Origin: Globisporangium splendens | Taxonomy: Eukaryota > Oomycota > Peronosporomycetes > Pythiales > Pythiaceae | Direction: 5' to 3' | DNA length: 64,000 nucleotides | Assembly (NCBI GenBank): GCA_006386115.1 | Contig: VFIW01000020.1 | Span: forward strand, 1-64,000 | Shown here: one piece after another, positions 55,314 through 64,000 of the stretch | How the letters are laid out: each line of letters begins with the position of its first letter | How positions within the stretch are numbered: the first letter of the stretch is position 1 | Made by a program: the position numbers and the translations under genes | Notes under the pieces: generated by a model | Databases searched by the model: none | The model's input: only the letters and a program-made list of their open reading frames with translations | Told to the model about the DNA's origin: nothing

Positions 55314-56840
55314 ATGGCGATGGCGCCGCAGCTCGACGTGCTCGCGTGGATCTGCTTCTGCGGCCCGGGACTCTTCAACGCGCTCACATCCTTCGCGAGC
55401 GGCCTGGACGATCCGTGGCTCGCGTTCACGGGCAACGCGCTCATCTACGCATTCTTCGCTGTGTGCAGCGCGCTCGCAGCGGCGCTCGTGCCAGCAATGG
55501 GTGTGCGCGCGGCGCTCGTCGTCGGCGCCTCGGGCTACTTTGTGTACGCTGCCGCGCTGTTCAACCTGCATGTCGACGGCTTTGCGCCGGTGGCCGCGTT
55601 CGTGGCGGCGTGCGTCGCTGTGGGTGTGTCCGCGGGGTTCCTCTGGACGGTGCAGGGGCTCATGATCATGAGCTACCCGAGCATCGAGACGCGTGGCCAG
55701 AGCGTGAGTCGCTTCTGGGTCATCTTCAACTTGGGCGCAGCGGTAGGCGGTGTGGTCGAGTTCGTGCTGAATTTCCATCAGGATGCGGGCAGCACGACGG
55801 CAGTGACACGCGCGTCCACAGGCATGTTTGCTGTGTTCCTGGCGCTCATGGGCGTCGGCGTTGCGCTGGCGGTATGCTTCATTGAGGACGCGGACGTGAT
55901 CCATGACGGCGATGGAGATGGCAAAGCGCAACCTTCGAGTAGAACTGCGTCTGCTGTGGAAGCATCCTGGACGCAGTGGCGAGCGCAGCTGCACACGGCG
56001 TGGAGCGTCGTCATCTGCGATCAAACGCACCGCAACGTGCTGCTCTGTCTGCTCCCGCTGTTTGTGTACAGCAACTGGTTCTACACGTATCACGCGTTCT
56101 TCAACGTCGCAGTGTTCGATCCGCGCACAAGTGGCCTCGCGAGCGCGAGCTATTGGCTGGCGCAGATGGGCAGCGCGTACATGTCCGGCCGCGTTCTGGA
56201 CCACCAGATCCAGAAGCAGCAGAAGCAGGTTGAGTGCGTCAATGGTGCAATTCCGAGCGAAGCACAAAGCAGCAGTCACGACACTATTGCGCGAGTTGCA
56301 AAGCAGTTTCTGCTGGTGTTTTTCGCGTTCGCAAACGTCATGTGGGGAATCGGCTGGTTCGTTCAGGACTCGTGGCTTCATTTGAGCTACGAGACGAACC
56401 TGAATGTGGATTTCTGGTCCCAGGAATCATCCGAGTCGTCGTTCCTGCTGCCGCTGGTGCTATACGTTGTCTATGGCTTCCACGACGCTCTCTGTCAAGT
56501 GTGGATCTACTGGTTTATGAGCATGCGCACTGCGAACGATGCAATCGCGTGCAGTTGCTACGCTGGCATGTACAAGTCCGTCCAAGCAGCGAGTGCTGCT
56601 GTTGCGTGGTATCTAGGCGCCATTCAAGTAGCCCCACTGACGCAGCTACAGGTCAACATGGTTCTATGCAACGTTGGGATCCTCTGTGCCTGGATTTCGT
56701 GCAAGACCTCGAGCCCAGCCAATCGTCCTGGCAGCGCTGACCCAGGAGAACCAGACGAACGAAACCCGTTGCTTCGTGCGAAAAATGTCGATTGGCCACT
56801 GCAAGTTGCTGTGCCCACTCCAGTCAACTTATCGTCCTGA
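55314..56840 (+). CDS. UNC93-like major facilitator family membrane protein
   Basis: 508 aa from the first ATG (aaATGGcg); a second ATG follows two codons later. A polytopic membrane protein with about 10-12 hydrophobic segments. The first helix region reads WICFCGPGLFNAL, typical of the UNC93/DUF895-type branch, and GVSAGFLWTVQGLMIMSYP matches the family's central helix. Charged loops occur at about 195-230 (DADVIHDGDGDGK) and 300-330. UNC93-type proteins act as trafficking or ion-channel regulatory membrane proteins; the exact role in oomycetes is unknown. A single exon. It is the nearest single-copy gene to the repeat array. Confidence 0.82.
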   Translation: MAMAPQLDVLAWICFCGPGLFNALTSFASGLDDPWLAFTGNALIYAFFAVCSALAAALVPAMGVRAALVVGASGYFVYAAALFNLHVDGFAPVAAFVAACVAVGVSAGFLWTVQGLMIMSYPSIETRGQSVSRFWVIFNLGAAVGGVVEFVLNFHQDAGSTTAVTRASTGMFAVFLALMGVGVALAVCFIEDADVIHDGDGDGKAQPSSRTASAVEASWTQWRAQLHTAWSVVICDQTHRNVLLCLLPLFVYSNWFYTYHAFFNVAVFDPRTSGLASASYWLAQMGSAYMSGRVLDHQIQKQQKQVECVNGAIPSEAQSSSHDTIARVAKQFLLVFFAFANVMWGIGWFVQDSWLHLSYETNLNVDFWSQESSESSFLLPLVLYVVYGFHDALCQVWIYWFMSMRTANDAIACSCYAGMYKSVQAASAAVAWYLGAIQVAPLTQLQVNMVLCNVGILCAWISCKTSSPANRPGSADPGEPDERNPLLRAKNVDWPLQVAVPTPVNLSS

Positions 56841-57135
56841 TTGCCGGTCTTGCACGTGGTGAAGTCGCCGCCACTGACTAAATATACTCTGGACTCCAGC
56901 GTCGATGCGTATTTTTAAGGAGGAAAATGCACGCAATTTTAGCATTCGACAGCGGGTGATGATGCGCTTCGGATGTGCGTCTGTGTGAATACGCGAATGC
57001 GTGCCAACAAGAAAGACCAGTGTCTGGAAGAGGAGAACCAGCTGAGCTGCTGACCGGTTCTCTCTCTCTTTTGTTCAGAGCCGCCGTGGTGTATCGATTT
57101 GCACTGCAAAATCTATCTATCTCTGACGTCATCGA
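56841..57135. other. Intergenic region without recognised features
   Basis: About 295 bp between two same-strand genes. It contains a CT-rich run (tctctctctcttttg) near 57060 that could be part of the next gene's promoter. No ORF or RNA gene is seen. Confidence 0.4.
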
Positions 57136-57534
57136 ATGGCATTTCTGAACGGCGGCAACGATGAGCCTTCGCGCCCGACCACCGCGCAGTCCAAGGGCAG
57201 ACTTGTGCTCCAGGTCACAGATTTCCTGCTTGCAAACAAGGTCGCAGTCGTGAGCATCCACGAGGTCCAGAACACTGGGCAGGGCTCTTCGTCCTCAGTC
57301 GCCACAAGCCTCCCAACATTCGTATTAAGGACTGAGCGTTCGACCTCCGATGGTGAAAACTCCGCTGCCGCTGAGGTTGCCGGCTTTTACGTGACGGCGA
57401 TCGACGAAGTGGAAAACGAGTACGCGTTGTATACCTCGCGCCAGAAAGCCGAGTATTTGTACCGCGTCGAGCAAGAAAATGCCATTGCCAACGGTGGCAA
57501 TGGTGCTTCAGTATCACTCTCTGGACAAAAATAG
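57136..57534 (+). CDS. Unknown protein, fragment 1 of TPR/IQ locus
   Basis: 132 codons from ATG 57136. It begins MAFLNGGNDEPSRP and contains LQVTDFLLANKVAVVSIHEV and AEVAGFYVTAIDEVENEYALY. No family is recognised. The frame ends at a TAG right after a run of five A (ggacaaaaatag). The next frame continues with sensible protein sequence (KNSITLEDMATSILAHLDIIG), so one extra A, real or a sequencing error, may split one gene in two. It may instead be a separate small gene. Confidence 0.5.
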   Translation: MAFLNGGNDEPSRPTTAQSKGRLVLQVTDFLLANKVAVVSIHEVQNTGQGSSSSVATSLPTFVLRTERSTSDGENSAAAEVAGFYVTAIDEVENEYALYTSRQKAEYLYRVEQENAIANGGNGASVSLSGQK

Positions 57535-57883
57535 CATCACCTTGGAGGATATGGCGACCAGCATCCTCGCACACCTCGATATCATCGGCAATCGCCACCG
57601 CGACATTGGGAAACTCACGTGTCGCGAGCCGCAAGCACCCGTCGTGAAGAAAGCGCGCATGATGCTGCCAGCCAAAAATCTGTCGGCAAAGCACAAGAAT
57701 GCGCATTTCCTGCAGGCCAAGCGGCAAGATCAACACGCCGCGATATCGCTGCAAACGGCTGTGAAGACGATGGAGGCGATTGCATCTGCGCACCAACGCG
57801 GCAGTGGTGGGGGCAAGACGACTGTGGACAACGAAGAGGAGGAACTGAGTCCGAGAACGAGGAAAGCACGCAAGAGCAGCTAG
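57479..57883 (+). CDS. Unknown protein, fragment 2 of TPR/IQ locus
   Basis: Open in the +1 frame relative to fragment 1, from about 57400 to a TAG at 57881. It includes ITLEDMATSILAHLDIIGNRHRDIG and a basic, acidic-ended tail (EEEELSPRTRKARKSS). The same frame continues after the TAG as fragment 3, beginning with ATG at 57902. The TAG is therefore either the true end of a small gene, a nonsense mutation, or inside an unrecognised intron. No domain is recognised. Confidence 0.4.
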   Translation: MPLPTVAMVLQYHSLDKNSITLEDMATSILAHLDIIGNRHRDIGKLTCREPQAPVVKKARMMLPAKNLSAKHKNAHFLQAKRQDQHAAISLQTAVKTMEAIASAHQRGSGGGKTTVDNEEEELSPRTRKARKSS

Positions 57884-57901
57884 TATCGTCTGCTCAGTCG
57901 C

Positions 57902-60877
57902 ATGGCAGCTGCAGATTCGAAGACGATCTGGAAATCTGAGCTCGAGTCGATCCACGACGACCCGAGCTTCCGCGCCATCGTGAAAGGGATCCACAAGGAC
58001 GACTTGGAGGCATCGGGGTCATCCTCAATGCTTGGACCGATTCATTCAAGTGGCGATAAATACGCGAGCTCAACGACGATTTGCCGAAGAGCTCTGCCTG
58101 AGAAGAAAACAAAGCACAAGGAACTCCAGGAGCGGCGTGAGAAAGGACGGAATGCCCGCCTTCGCGTCACGCGAGAGACGTCTTCGTCTGTACTGCACGA
58201 CATAGCTGCCTCTGCTGGTTCTGATGCTGCTGAGCCAAGTGTGGTTGTGACCCCGTCGCGAGCAGCCACGTTTGAAGAAATCGATGCGCCAGCGAGCAAT
58301 TCCAGTCAGCGCAAACTCACTATAGCTCCGTCGTCGAGGAGACTTCTGCTGGCGACGGTGAACTCGATTCAAGACATCAATACGCTCGCAGGTAATGCGT
58401 ACTCTATGAAGGCGCTAGAGGTGGAGGAGCAAGAGCAAGAGCAAGAGACGTTCTTACGCAAGCGGTCCGTGACGAGTGCGCAAAAGCGTGTGCTCAAGGC
58501 CGACAGCCTGTTCAACGAGATCCCTGGAATGGGTGTCGAGATCACCAACGAACGTCCAGTGAATCGCGGCTCGCTTTCTCTCCTTGGGTCTCCTCGTGGA
58601 GACGATCTCATGCGCGAAGTGAAGCTGCGGATGCAGGAAAACGCGCGCCGAAGCTCGTTGGTGCGCGACGAAAACGGAAACTTGCGTCAACGCTTGAGCC
58701 TCGCGCGCTCGGCGTCGCGGAGGAAGTCGCTTCTGTTCGTTGACGACGGCTTGGCGACCTCAGCGTCCGCACCAGAGCTACCGCGCAAAGAAGAGAACAC
58801 GGAACTGGAGCATCAAATTGAAGCGCGTTCACCCCGATTGAAGATTCCTACCCCACGTCGCGTGGGAAGTGCAGACTCCACGCCACGACAGATCGCATGC
58901 AACGAGGCTGAAGACGACAACCAGGGTCTGTTTGCGACAACGAGAGCGGTCAGCAGTGACTCATCGTCGCCCCGGGATACTTTGCGCACCGAGCGTGACG
59001 TTTCGGGGCGTGATCTTGCAGATTCTGTGCACTTGAGCCCTCGTTATGGGTGCGATGTCGCTGCGCTGGGGACAGTGACTCCGCGGTCTAGCCGCATGGG
59101 AAGCACTCCTATTGCGCCACACATCATAGAGATCCAGGAAGGCGAATTGGAGCAGAACAATGACACTGTTGGAGAAGAAAGACATGATGACGACGCTGGT
59201 AGTAATGGGCTGAATGGCGGGCAGCAAGCATCAATGATGTGTGAAATCCAGTTTGCAAGGTCTACTACAGTTGTATCCCCTCGGCAGGCTTGCTGGGGAG
59301 AAGATCCTCTCAATGAAGAAGGGCTTCTTTCCACGCCTTTGTCTCCGCGAACTCTTCCCTGTGTTGAAGCTACGGTGACACAACAACAAACCGCTCGTGG
59401 TCGCGTGGAAGATCCTCAGCTTCAACGTCAGAGTGACGCATTGGACCTGCGCACGCGGAGCTTCGACCAGTTTCCTGCGAAGACACCAATCACGAGGGAG
59501 CTCTCTGAAAGTACTGATGAAGAAAGTCTGGTTGATAGTCAACAAGTGCCTCGCACAAAAAGTCTGGACAGAGTCGATGCTATTACCGCGGCCGATTCCC
59601 ATCCATCGCATACTGAGGATGCCAGCAACAACATTGAGGACACTGCAGCGTCCACTGCCCTCATAATCCCTCAAGAGCGGATAGATTGTGTGGACGGGGG
59701 ACCTGTTGAGGACGAGAGTGCAGATCTAGCAACACACGATGAATCTGAAAGCGAAACAAATCGAGGCTTCGAAAATATGTCAATCGCTGCTATAGAACGC
59801 ACAGAATTGGAGCTTGTCGGTGAAGCACAGGGTGATAATCATGATGAGCATGATGAGCACCACGATGAACAGGAGGATCGTCAAAGCAACGAGCAGAATG
59901 GTCTGCACAAATTTGAAGACGAGAAGTCAATGGACCAGGAGAAACTGGCAAATGAAGTCGTCTTCGCTGATCATGCGCCGTTATCTCCTGCTGAAAATTT
60001 GATTTCGCCAAGTGAGACTCGAATCTTAAATGCGCACGCCATGTCCGAACCGAAAAGCAAGAAATCTACTGTTGGGATGGGAGCGCGAAGGAGCTCCACG
60101 AAGTCGTCCGCTGCTGCAGCCACTGGCCGGTCGCCGACACGGGAATCGTCGAAATCACCGTCTAAGAAATCGAAATATGCTGCAAACTCGAGTGCCCAGG
60201 CGTCGTCGAGCGAAAACAGGCGGCTTTCTGAGCATCGTGAGAGCAGCCTGGGCATCCCAGCAGGATTCTACGAGGCTAAAGACGCTAGCCTCAATGATTT
60301 CACGTCCAGTGCTGCTCGAAAGAGTATCGTGAAAGCCACAAACTCCCACTACATCTCTGGGGATCAACCTGACATTGCAGAGAACGGACCAAAGGGCAAA
60401 GCAAATCGAGCCGCAGCAGCAGGTCATACCAAACGCGCACTGTCATCGTCTTCACTATCCCCATCGACTGCGTTCCTGGACATGCCGTCGACGTACCACA
60501 AGAAATGGGGCAAGTGGCTCAACGGCCGGTTCATCGTCGACAAGATCAGTTGTATGCAGCTCGAAGAGCTCGTGCTCCAAGACCCACAGAATGAAAAGCA
60601 TCTCGTGAAGCTTGGACTGCGGTATGCGCGCTGGTTCGAGACGAGTCTCGCGGCGATCCTGCTGCTCGAGCATGGCGGACCCGCTGTTGCTGCTGTGGTA
60701 CGCAATTTGCCTCTTCTGGCAGCGCGAAAACGTACAGAGCAACCTCGAGAAGGCCGACGACGTGTTTCGCGACTTACGAGCGAAATTCGCGACGTTTTGC
60801 GACAAAGACCGGCCAAATCTACTGTTCCTGCATTTCCAGATCCTGTGTCGACTGCACATGTACCACGTAGCAGCTGA
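57902..60877 (+). CDS. Large low-complexity protein, fragment 3 of TPR/IQ locus
   Basis: A 991-codon open frame starting MAAADSKTIWKSELESI. Most is Ser/Glu/Asp-rich and likely disordered, with His/Asp/Glu clusters near residue 650 (HDEHDEHHDEQEDRQ) and Lys/Ser-rich stretches. The last conserved-looking segment (KKWGKWLNGRFIVDKISCM to RYARWFETSLAAILLLEH, about 60500-60670) resembles the start of a TPR-like helical domain. That segment continues in the +1 frame (fragment 4) rather than in this frame, whose final 65 codons look like out-of-frame sequence. The natural protein is therefore probably a fusion of fragments 3 and 4. Confidence 0.6.
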   Translation: MAAADSKTIWKSELESIHDDPSFRAIVKGIHKDDLEASGSSSMLGPIHSSGDKYASSTTICRRALPEKKTKHKELQERREKGRNARLRVTRETSSSVLHDIAASAGSDAAEPSVVVTPSRAATFEEIDAPASNSSQRKLTIAPSSRRLLLATVNSIQDINTLAGNAYSMKALEVEEQEQEQETFLRKRSVTSAQKRVLKADSLFNEIPGMGVEITNERPVNRGSLSLLGSPRGDDLMREVKLRMQENARRSSLVRDENGNLRQRLSLARSASRRKSLLFVDDGLATSASAPELPRKEENTELEHQIEARSPRLKIPTPRRVGSADSTPRQIACNEAEDDNQGLFATTRAVSSDSSSPRDTLRTERDVSGRDLADSVHLSPRYGCDVAALGTVTPRSSRMGSTPIAPHIIEIQEGELEQNNDTVGEERHDDDAGSNGLNGGQQASMMCEIQFARSTTVVSPRQACWGEDPLNEEGLLSTPLSPRTLPCVEATVTQQQTARGRVEDPQLQRQSDALDLRTRSFDQFPAKTPITRELSESTDEESLVDSQQVPRTKSLDRVDAITAADSHPSHTEDASNNIEDTAASTALIIPQERIDCVDGGPVEDESADLATHDESESETNRGFENMSIAAIERTELELVGEAQGDNHDEHDEHHDEQEDRQSNEQNGLHKFEDEKSMDQEKLANEVVFADHAPLSPAENLISPSETRILNAHAMSEPKSKKSTVGMGARRSSTKSSAAAATGRSPTRESSKSPSKKSKYAANSSAQASSSENRRLSEHRESSLGIPAGFYEAKDASLNDFTSSAARKSIVKATNSHYISGDQPDIAENGPKGKANRAAAAGHTKRALSSSSLSPSTAFLDMPSTYHKKWGKWLNGRFIVDKISCMQLEELVLQDPQNEKHLVKLGLRYARWFETSLAAILLLEHGGPAVAAVVRNLPLLAARKRTEQPREGRRRVSRLTSEIRDVLRQRPAKSTVPAFPDPVSTAHVPRSS

Positions 60878-61874
60878 GTGCATGAAAATGGTGTTGAGTG
60901 TTCTTGATGCAGCATCAGCCCAGCTTCCAGGCACCGACAGCAACAGTCTGCGTCCGACATCTAAATTATCGTCGTCGCGTCCAACTACCAGCAATGCGTC
61001 ACAATCTCTCACCCCCGCGCCGTACGACGCCACGGACTACATGCTGATGCTCATGCACAGCCAGCAATCGAGCGGCGATTATGTGCAGGCGTCAGCGACG
61101 TTCTCGACAATTTTGAAAGTGAGGCACATGGCGGAAGCTGGAGAAGGCGGCAGCAGCGTCCTACGCGACGACCAGAACCTGGAGATCTGGCATTCGCTGG
61201 CGGAGAAATGCTTTTTCCATGAAGAGCACTCGCTGGCCTTGGAGTTCTACTCGATCGCGCTCAACTTTGCCAAGGACTCGCACGTTCTCGCGAACATCCA
61301 CTTCCATCGCGGACTCTGCTTCCAGGCGATCGGAGACGACGCCAACTGCGTCACCGAGTACAAACGCGCGCGGAATTTGAATCGGCACGTCTCGGCGCCC
61401 GTGGCCATCGCCGAGTTGCACGCCAAGTACGCCGACCAGTTTGCCGTGCTGCTGCGAAAGCCGATCAAACTCGTGATCGACGAAGTGCGCGTGCTGCTGT
61501 ACGACAAGGCTGTGAAGAAGCTGCAGCGCATCTTCCGCCGCAAGCAGCACCAGCAAAAGCAAAACAACACGCGAAATGCGACCGACTCAGTGAAGAAGCC
61601 CCATAACGGCCCACATGTGAAGCGAACTGCGTCTTCATCTAGCGACAAATATGACAGACGTAGTACCACAGGGAGTGAGGCGACAGGAGAAGGCGAATTT
61701 GGTGGTGGTGAAAATGGCAGCAGCATAGGTGTAGACGAGTCCGCTGCACTTTCAAGTGAGAGTCAACTGCACGCGCGCTTTCTCGCAAGACAATGAGCAG
61801 CACAGGACAAAATCCGCGCGATTCGCTCGGATGCGCAGTTTCAACCAGCTCGGTACTCGCCTTTGCACTCGCCT
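60672..61874 (+). CDS. TPR-like helical protein with IQ-type motif, fragment 4
   Basis: From an ATG at 60672 in the +1 frame of fragment 3. Helical repeats of TPR type are seen (for example NLEIWHSLAEKCFFHEEHSLALEFYSIALNFA, and ANIHFHRGLCFQAIGDDANCVTEYKRARNL). They are followed by a possible IQ motif (VKKLQRIFRRKQHQQ) that would bind calmodulin. A TGA at 61794 interrupts the frame. A 45-nt intron with a good donor (GTGAGA at 61756) and acceptor GCAG (61797-61800) would remove it. The frame then continues to 61874, where a consensus donor GTGAGT starts a 220-nt intron. TPR domains mediate protein contacts; the partner is unknown. Confidence 0.6.
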
Positions 61875-62094
61875 GTGAGTGCGGCTGCGACGAAACCGAG
61901 GAAAATCAAGTCGATGCCGAGCGATTCGCTGACACATAGCGCACTCCTGAGTCCCGAGATGGAGCGACCGGAAGCAGTCCATGGAGACGCTCCATAAGAT
62001 AAAGTTGACTGCCATGTTGATGCACTCAGGACCGAAGTCAAATCTCTTTTCAGATAATGTGTCCTAAACTTTGTTTCCTGCTGTTGTGCTTTAG
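61875..62094 (+). other. Probable intron in the TPR/IQ locus
   Basis: Begins GTGAGT and ends TGTGCTTTAG, with a branch-like CTAAAC about 27 nt before the acceptor. Its removal joins the frame of fragment 4 (phase 0) exactly to the frame of fragment 5. Confidence 0.6.
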
Positions 62095-62943
62095 CTCGTG
62101 TACGTGCTGACGACGATGGTGAGCGTCGCGTACTGGGAGAATCTGCTCGTCGTCGCCAGAGATCTCTACGAGACCCGATCGGGATTGTATCGATGCCTGG
62201 CGTGTGTTCGCAACGCGCTGCCGCACATAACCGACGCGGTCGCGTATTGCGCATTGGCTGAGTGCGCAGCGCAAGTGGATGAAGCCATCGAGAAGCTACA
62301 CGACCCGACTTACGAGCGCGATCTGGCATGTGTCTGCACCATTCTCGACGTTTCGCGAATGATGATGGCGCAGCAGCAGAACTTCCACGATGCGAGTCGA
62401 GCACCATCTTCTACCAGCAGTAGCACTTCCCGTAGTATGTCTGGCGCCAACTCGTGTACGGACTCGACACATCCCAGTGGTGGTGTCCGATTCCCCGCGA
62501 TAGCATCCAACGATCCGCATCACTCGCCACGCGGAACAAGTGGTTCCCAGGCATTGAATGCACATGTGACGACGACGTCGCGGCGTGTGGTGCTGCCGTA
62601 CTTTGGCTCGTCCTACGACCTCCACGGCGCAAAGTCTGTGGCAAAGGAGAAGCCAACAGAGTCATCTCCCTCTCGACTCACGGAGATGGTGGATGCCCAT
62701 TTCCAAGAACGAAAGCATGCGACTTTGACGGATCCCACCCCACGAGGTTTGCATTCGCTAGCGACGGAGACTGTGACGGTGCTCCATGATTTCCGCGAGA
62801 TCAACAATGCTGTGCTCTTGAGTTCGCAGCAGCCCTTTGGCGCGTTCATGAACTGCAAAGTCTGGTGGCAAATAATTGAAATAGAGTCTCATGGCGAAGT
62901 TCTCAACGATCTGTCATCAGTTTCTTTGTCGTGGTGTCATTGA
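62095..62943 (+). CDS. C-terminal part of TPR/IQ locus, fragment 5
   Basis: Follows the acceptor at 62094 in phase. It starts LVYVLTTMVSVAYWENLLVV and has a helical segment (CRLACVR-like, ITDAVAYCALAECAAQVDEAIEKL) ending near residue 110. A Ser/Thr-rich tail follows. The last residues (WWQIIEIESHGEVL) may be read-through past a true end or another splice site. No ATG is needed because this is an internal or terminal exon. No family is recognised. Confidence 0.5.
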   Translation, partial: LVYVLTTMVSVAYWENLLVVARDLYETRSGLYRCLACVRNALPHITDAVAYCALAECAAQVDEAIEKLHDPTYERDLACVCTILDVSRMMMAQQQNFHDASRAPSSTSSSTSRSMSGANSCTDSTHPSGGVRFPAIASNDPHHSPRGTSGSQALNAHVTTTSRRVVLPYFGSSYDLHGAKSVAKEKPTESSPSRLTEMVDAHFQERKHATLTDPTPRGLHSLATETVTVLHDFREINNAVLLSSQQPFGAFMNCKVWWQIIEIESHGEVLNDLSSVSLSWCH

Positions 62944-63152
62944 TGCCAAAGCTCTAGCTCCACAGCATACCAGTTCGTCAAAATCAGCATTCCATCACTG
63001 CAACGAAGAAGAAAAGCTGAGCAACGTACAATTACACGTTAGACAATCACAAGGCAGCGAGGAGGCATGCCAACTCTCAAGCGCGTTCTCTTCCATGCCC
63101 CTGCTTCTCGAAGCACAAGATCCAAATTCAATTCGCTCTCTTTGCATCTTAC
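62944..63152. other. Short intergenic region between convergent genes
   Basis: About 210 bp between the 3' end of the plus-strand TPR/IQ locus and the 3' end of minus-strand VPS34. No features are recognised. Confidence 0.4.
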
Positions 63153-64000
63153 TTATTTCAGCCGTGTCGCGATCTTGTGGATGTACTCCATCAGCACGGG
63201 GAAGAGCGCTGTGACACTGTCCGTGATCAGCCCCAGGAAGAAATGCTCGGCTTGCTCGTCCGTGAGATCGAGTCGAAACTTCTCTTGCACCTTTTGCAGC
63301 GTCGTCTCCGGGTCGTTCGACAGCTCCTCAATACCCGCGTCCGCCATGAGACTCAGCAGATTCAGAATCAAGTCGGCGCTCTTGCGCAGCCAGTTGAACG
63401 CCTGGCAGCAGTACGTCTGGAACTTCAAATAGTGCTGCGATTGCACTCCGCCCATACCTTCGACCATCTCTTTCGTGAGCTTGAACGGCGGCGGGTACGG
63501 CTTTGGATCGGCGCCAAAGATGAACCCAAAGTCAATGTGGAACAAGTGGCCCTCGGTCTTCATCATCAAGTTGTCCAAATGGCGATCACCGATCCCGAGC
63601 AAGTACGTCAGCACACAGTACCCGGCCACCGACTTGACGTACGTGTTGAGCGCCTCGGGGTTCACGCCGTACTCGGCCAACGGATCCGGATTGTGTTTCC
63701 GCAGAAAGCCCAGCACTTGTGGGGATTCGAACTTCGAGACAACGTACGACACCGGGTACGAGTCCTGGACAAACTCCATGAGGCCGTCGTTTGCACCCGT
63801 GGCCAAGATCCGATATGGCGTCAGTTTCAAGTCCAGATTGACTTTCTTGAGCAGCCGATCCATGAGCGTAAACATTTGCATGATCAGCTGATCCTGGCGC
63901 AGATCGTCGCCGTTCTTGACCATGACCTTGTACATCGGACCTTCGCGGTCGCTTTTCAGGTAATTGATCATGCGCGTCGAGAGCGAACTGCGCGCCAGGT
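63153..64000 (-). CDS. VPS34: Class III phosphatidylinositol 3-kinase VPS34, C-terminal part
   Basis: The C-terminal catalytic domain of the lipid kinase that makes PtdIns3P on endosomes and autophagosomes. Visible in order: the GDDLRQDQL segment typical of PI3/PI4 kinases; LDLKLTPYRILATG; the catalytic loop GIGDRHLDNLM; the metal-binding DFG as HIDFGFIFG; then the family-specific C-terminal helix ending near FRLDLTDEQAEHFF and HKIATRLK. Class III rather than class I/II is indicated by the short C-terminus without C2/PX domains and by the sequence around LTPYRILATG. The gene is cut by the window edge: the frame is open past 64000, so the start lies outside. It is convergent with the TPR/IQ locus. 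Confidence 0.95.
   Translation of the reverse strand, partial: LARSSLSTRMINYLKSDREGPMYKVMVKNGDDLRQDQLIMQMFTLMDRLLKKVNLDLKLTPYRILATGANDGLMEFVQDSYPVSYVVSKFESPQVLGFLRKHNPDPLAEYGVNPEALNTYVKSVAGYCVLTYLLGIGDRHLDNLMMKTEGHLFHIDFGFIFGADPKPYPPPFKLTKEMVEGMGGVQSQHYLKFQTYCCQAFNWLRKSADLILNLLSLMADAGIEELSNDPETTLQKVQEKFRLDLTDEQAEHFFLGLITDSVTALFPVLMEYIHKIATRLK

Noticed and set aside
55254..56381. 375-aa minus-strand ORF opposite the UNC93-like gene
   Set aside because: Arg/His/Glu-rich shadow of the plus-strand gene; no domain.
60622..60670. 49-nt intron joining fragments 3 and 4
   Set aside because: The frame would fit, but the removed stretch encodes a plausible amphipathic helix (YARWFETSLAAILLLE) and the splice sites are weak, so a one-base shift seems more likely.
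62054..62058. Five-base micro-exon between two introns
   Set aside because: The frame works, but a single 220-nt intron from the consensus donor at 61875 is simpler.

Overview
The window looks like a repeat-rich piece of an oomycete genome (Phytophthora/Pythium-type). This is inferred from near-perfect matches to the oomycete initiator core promoter (GCTCATTYYNCAWTTT), the GC-rich coding bias, the retroelement types and the few host genes. It is not bacterial: there is a VPS34 lipid kinase, eukaryotic tRNA genes, non-LTR and Ty3/gypsy retrotransposons and probable introns.

Layout. About 55 kb is a tandem array of roughly 0.70-0.71 kb units. Each unit carries one minus-strand tRNA-Lys(UUU) gene. 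The array is broken by retroelements. From left to right: the 3' end of a short element (1-155); two array units (157-1588); a small odd insert (1589-1835); LINE copy 1 (1852-10532); LINE copy 2 (10548-17576); a short non-autonomous element (17595-18249); two units (18250-19685); LINE copy 3 (19687-28368); LINE copy 4 (28384-37276); eight units (37277-42954); a Ty3/gypsy element (42955-51796); five and a part units (51797-55064). Non-repeat DNA starts at about 55065. It holds an UNC93-like membrane protein, a multi-fragment TPR/IQ-motif locus and the C-terminal end of VPS34 on the minus strand.

The main discovery is a family of APE-type LINEs that insert at one nucleotide position, the 5' end of the tRNA-Lys gene. 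Each insertion is flanked by the same 15-bp target duplication, actgagctagacggg, which is tRNA positions 2-16. The elements begin at an oomycete-type initiator sequence. They encode ORF1, an APE-endonuclease/reverse-transcriptase ORF2 that lacks an AUG and lies in the +1 frame of ORF1, and (copies 1, 3 and 4) a third ORF. ORF3 combines a chromodomain-like segment with a papain-like cysteine peptidase-like segment and appears to have its own internal initiator promoter. Because each insertion restores the target, later copies stack head to tail at the same site. A short element with the same two ends behaves like a non-autonomous partner. Copies 3 and 4 have all three frames open; copies 1 and 2 carry lesions.

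The Ty3/gypsy element has a textbook -1 frameshift signal between gag and pol (GGGAAAC followed by a 12-bp perfect hairpin). It also has an in-frame 45-bp minisatellite in pol, a chromodomain displaced to another frame, and a long antisense ORF before the 3' LTR. No database search was possible: family names rest on motifs read by eye, and homology statements between copies rest on direct comparison of the sequence given.
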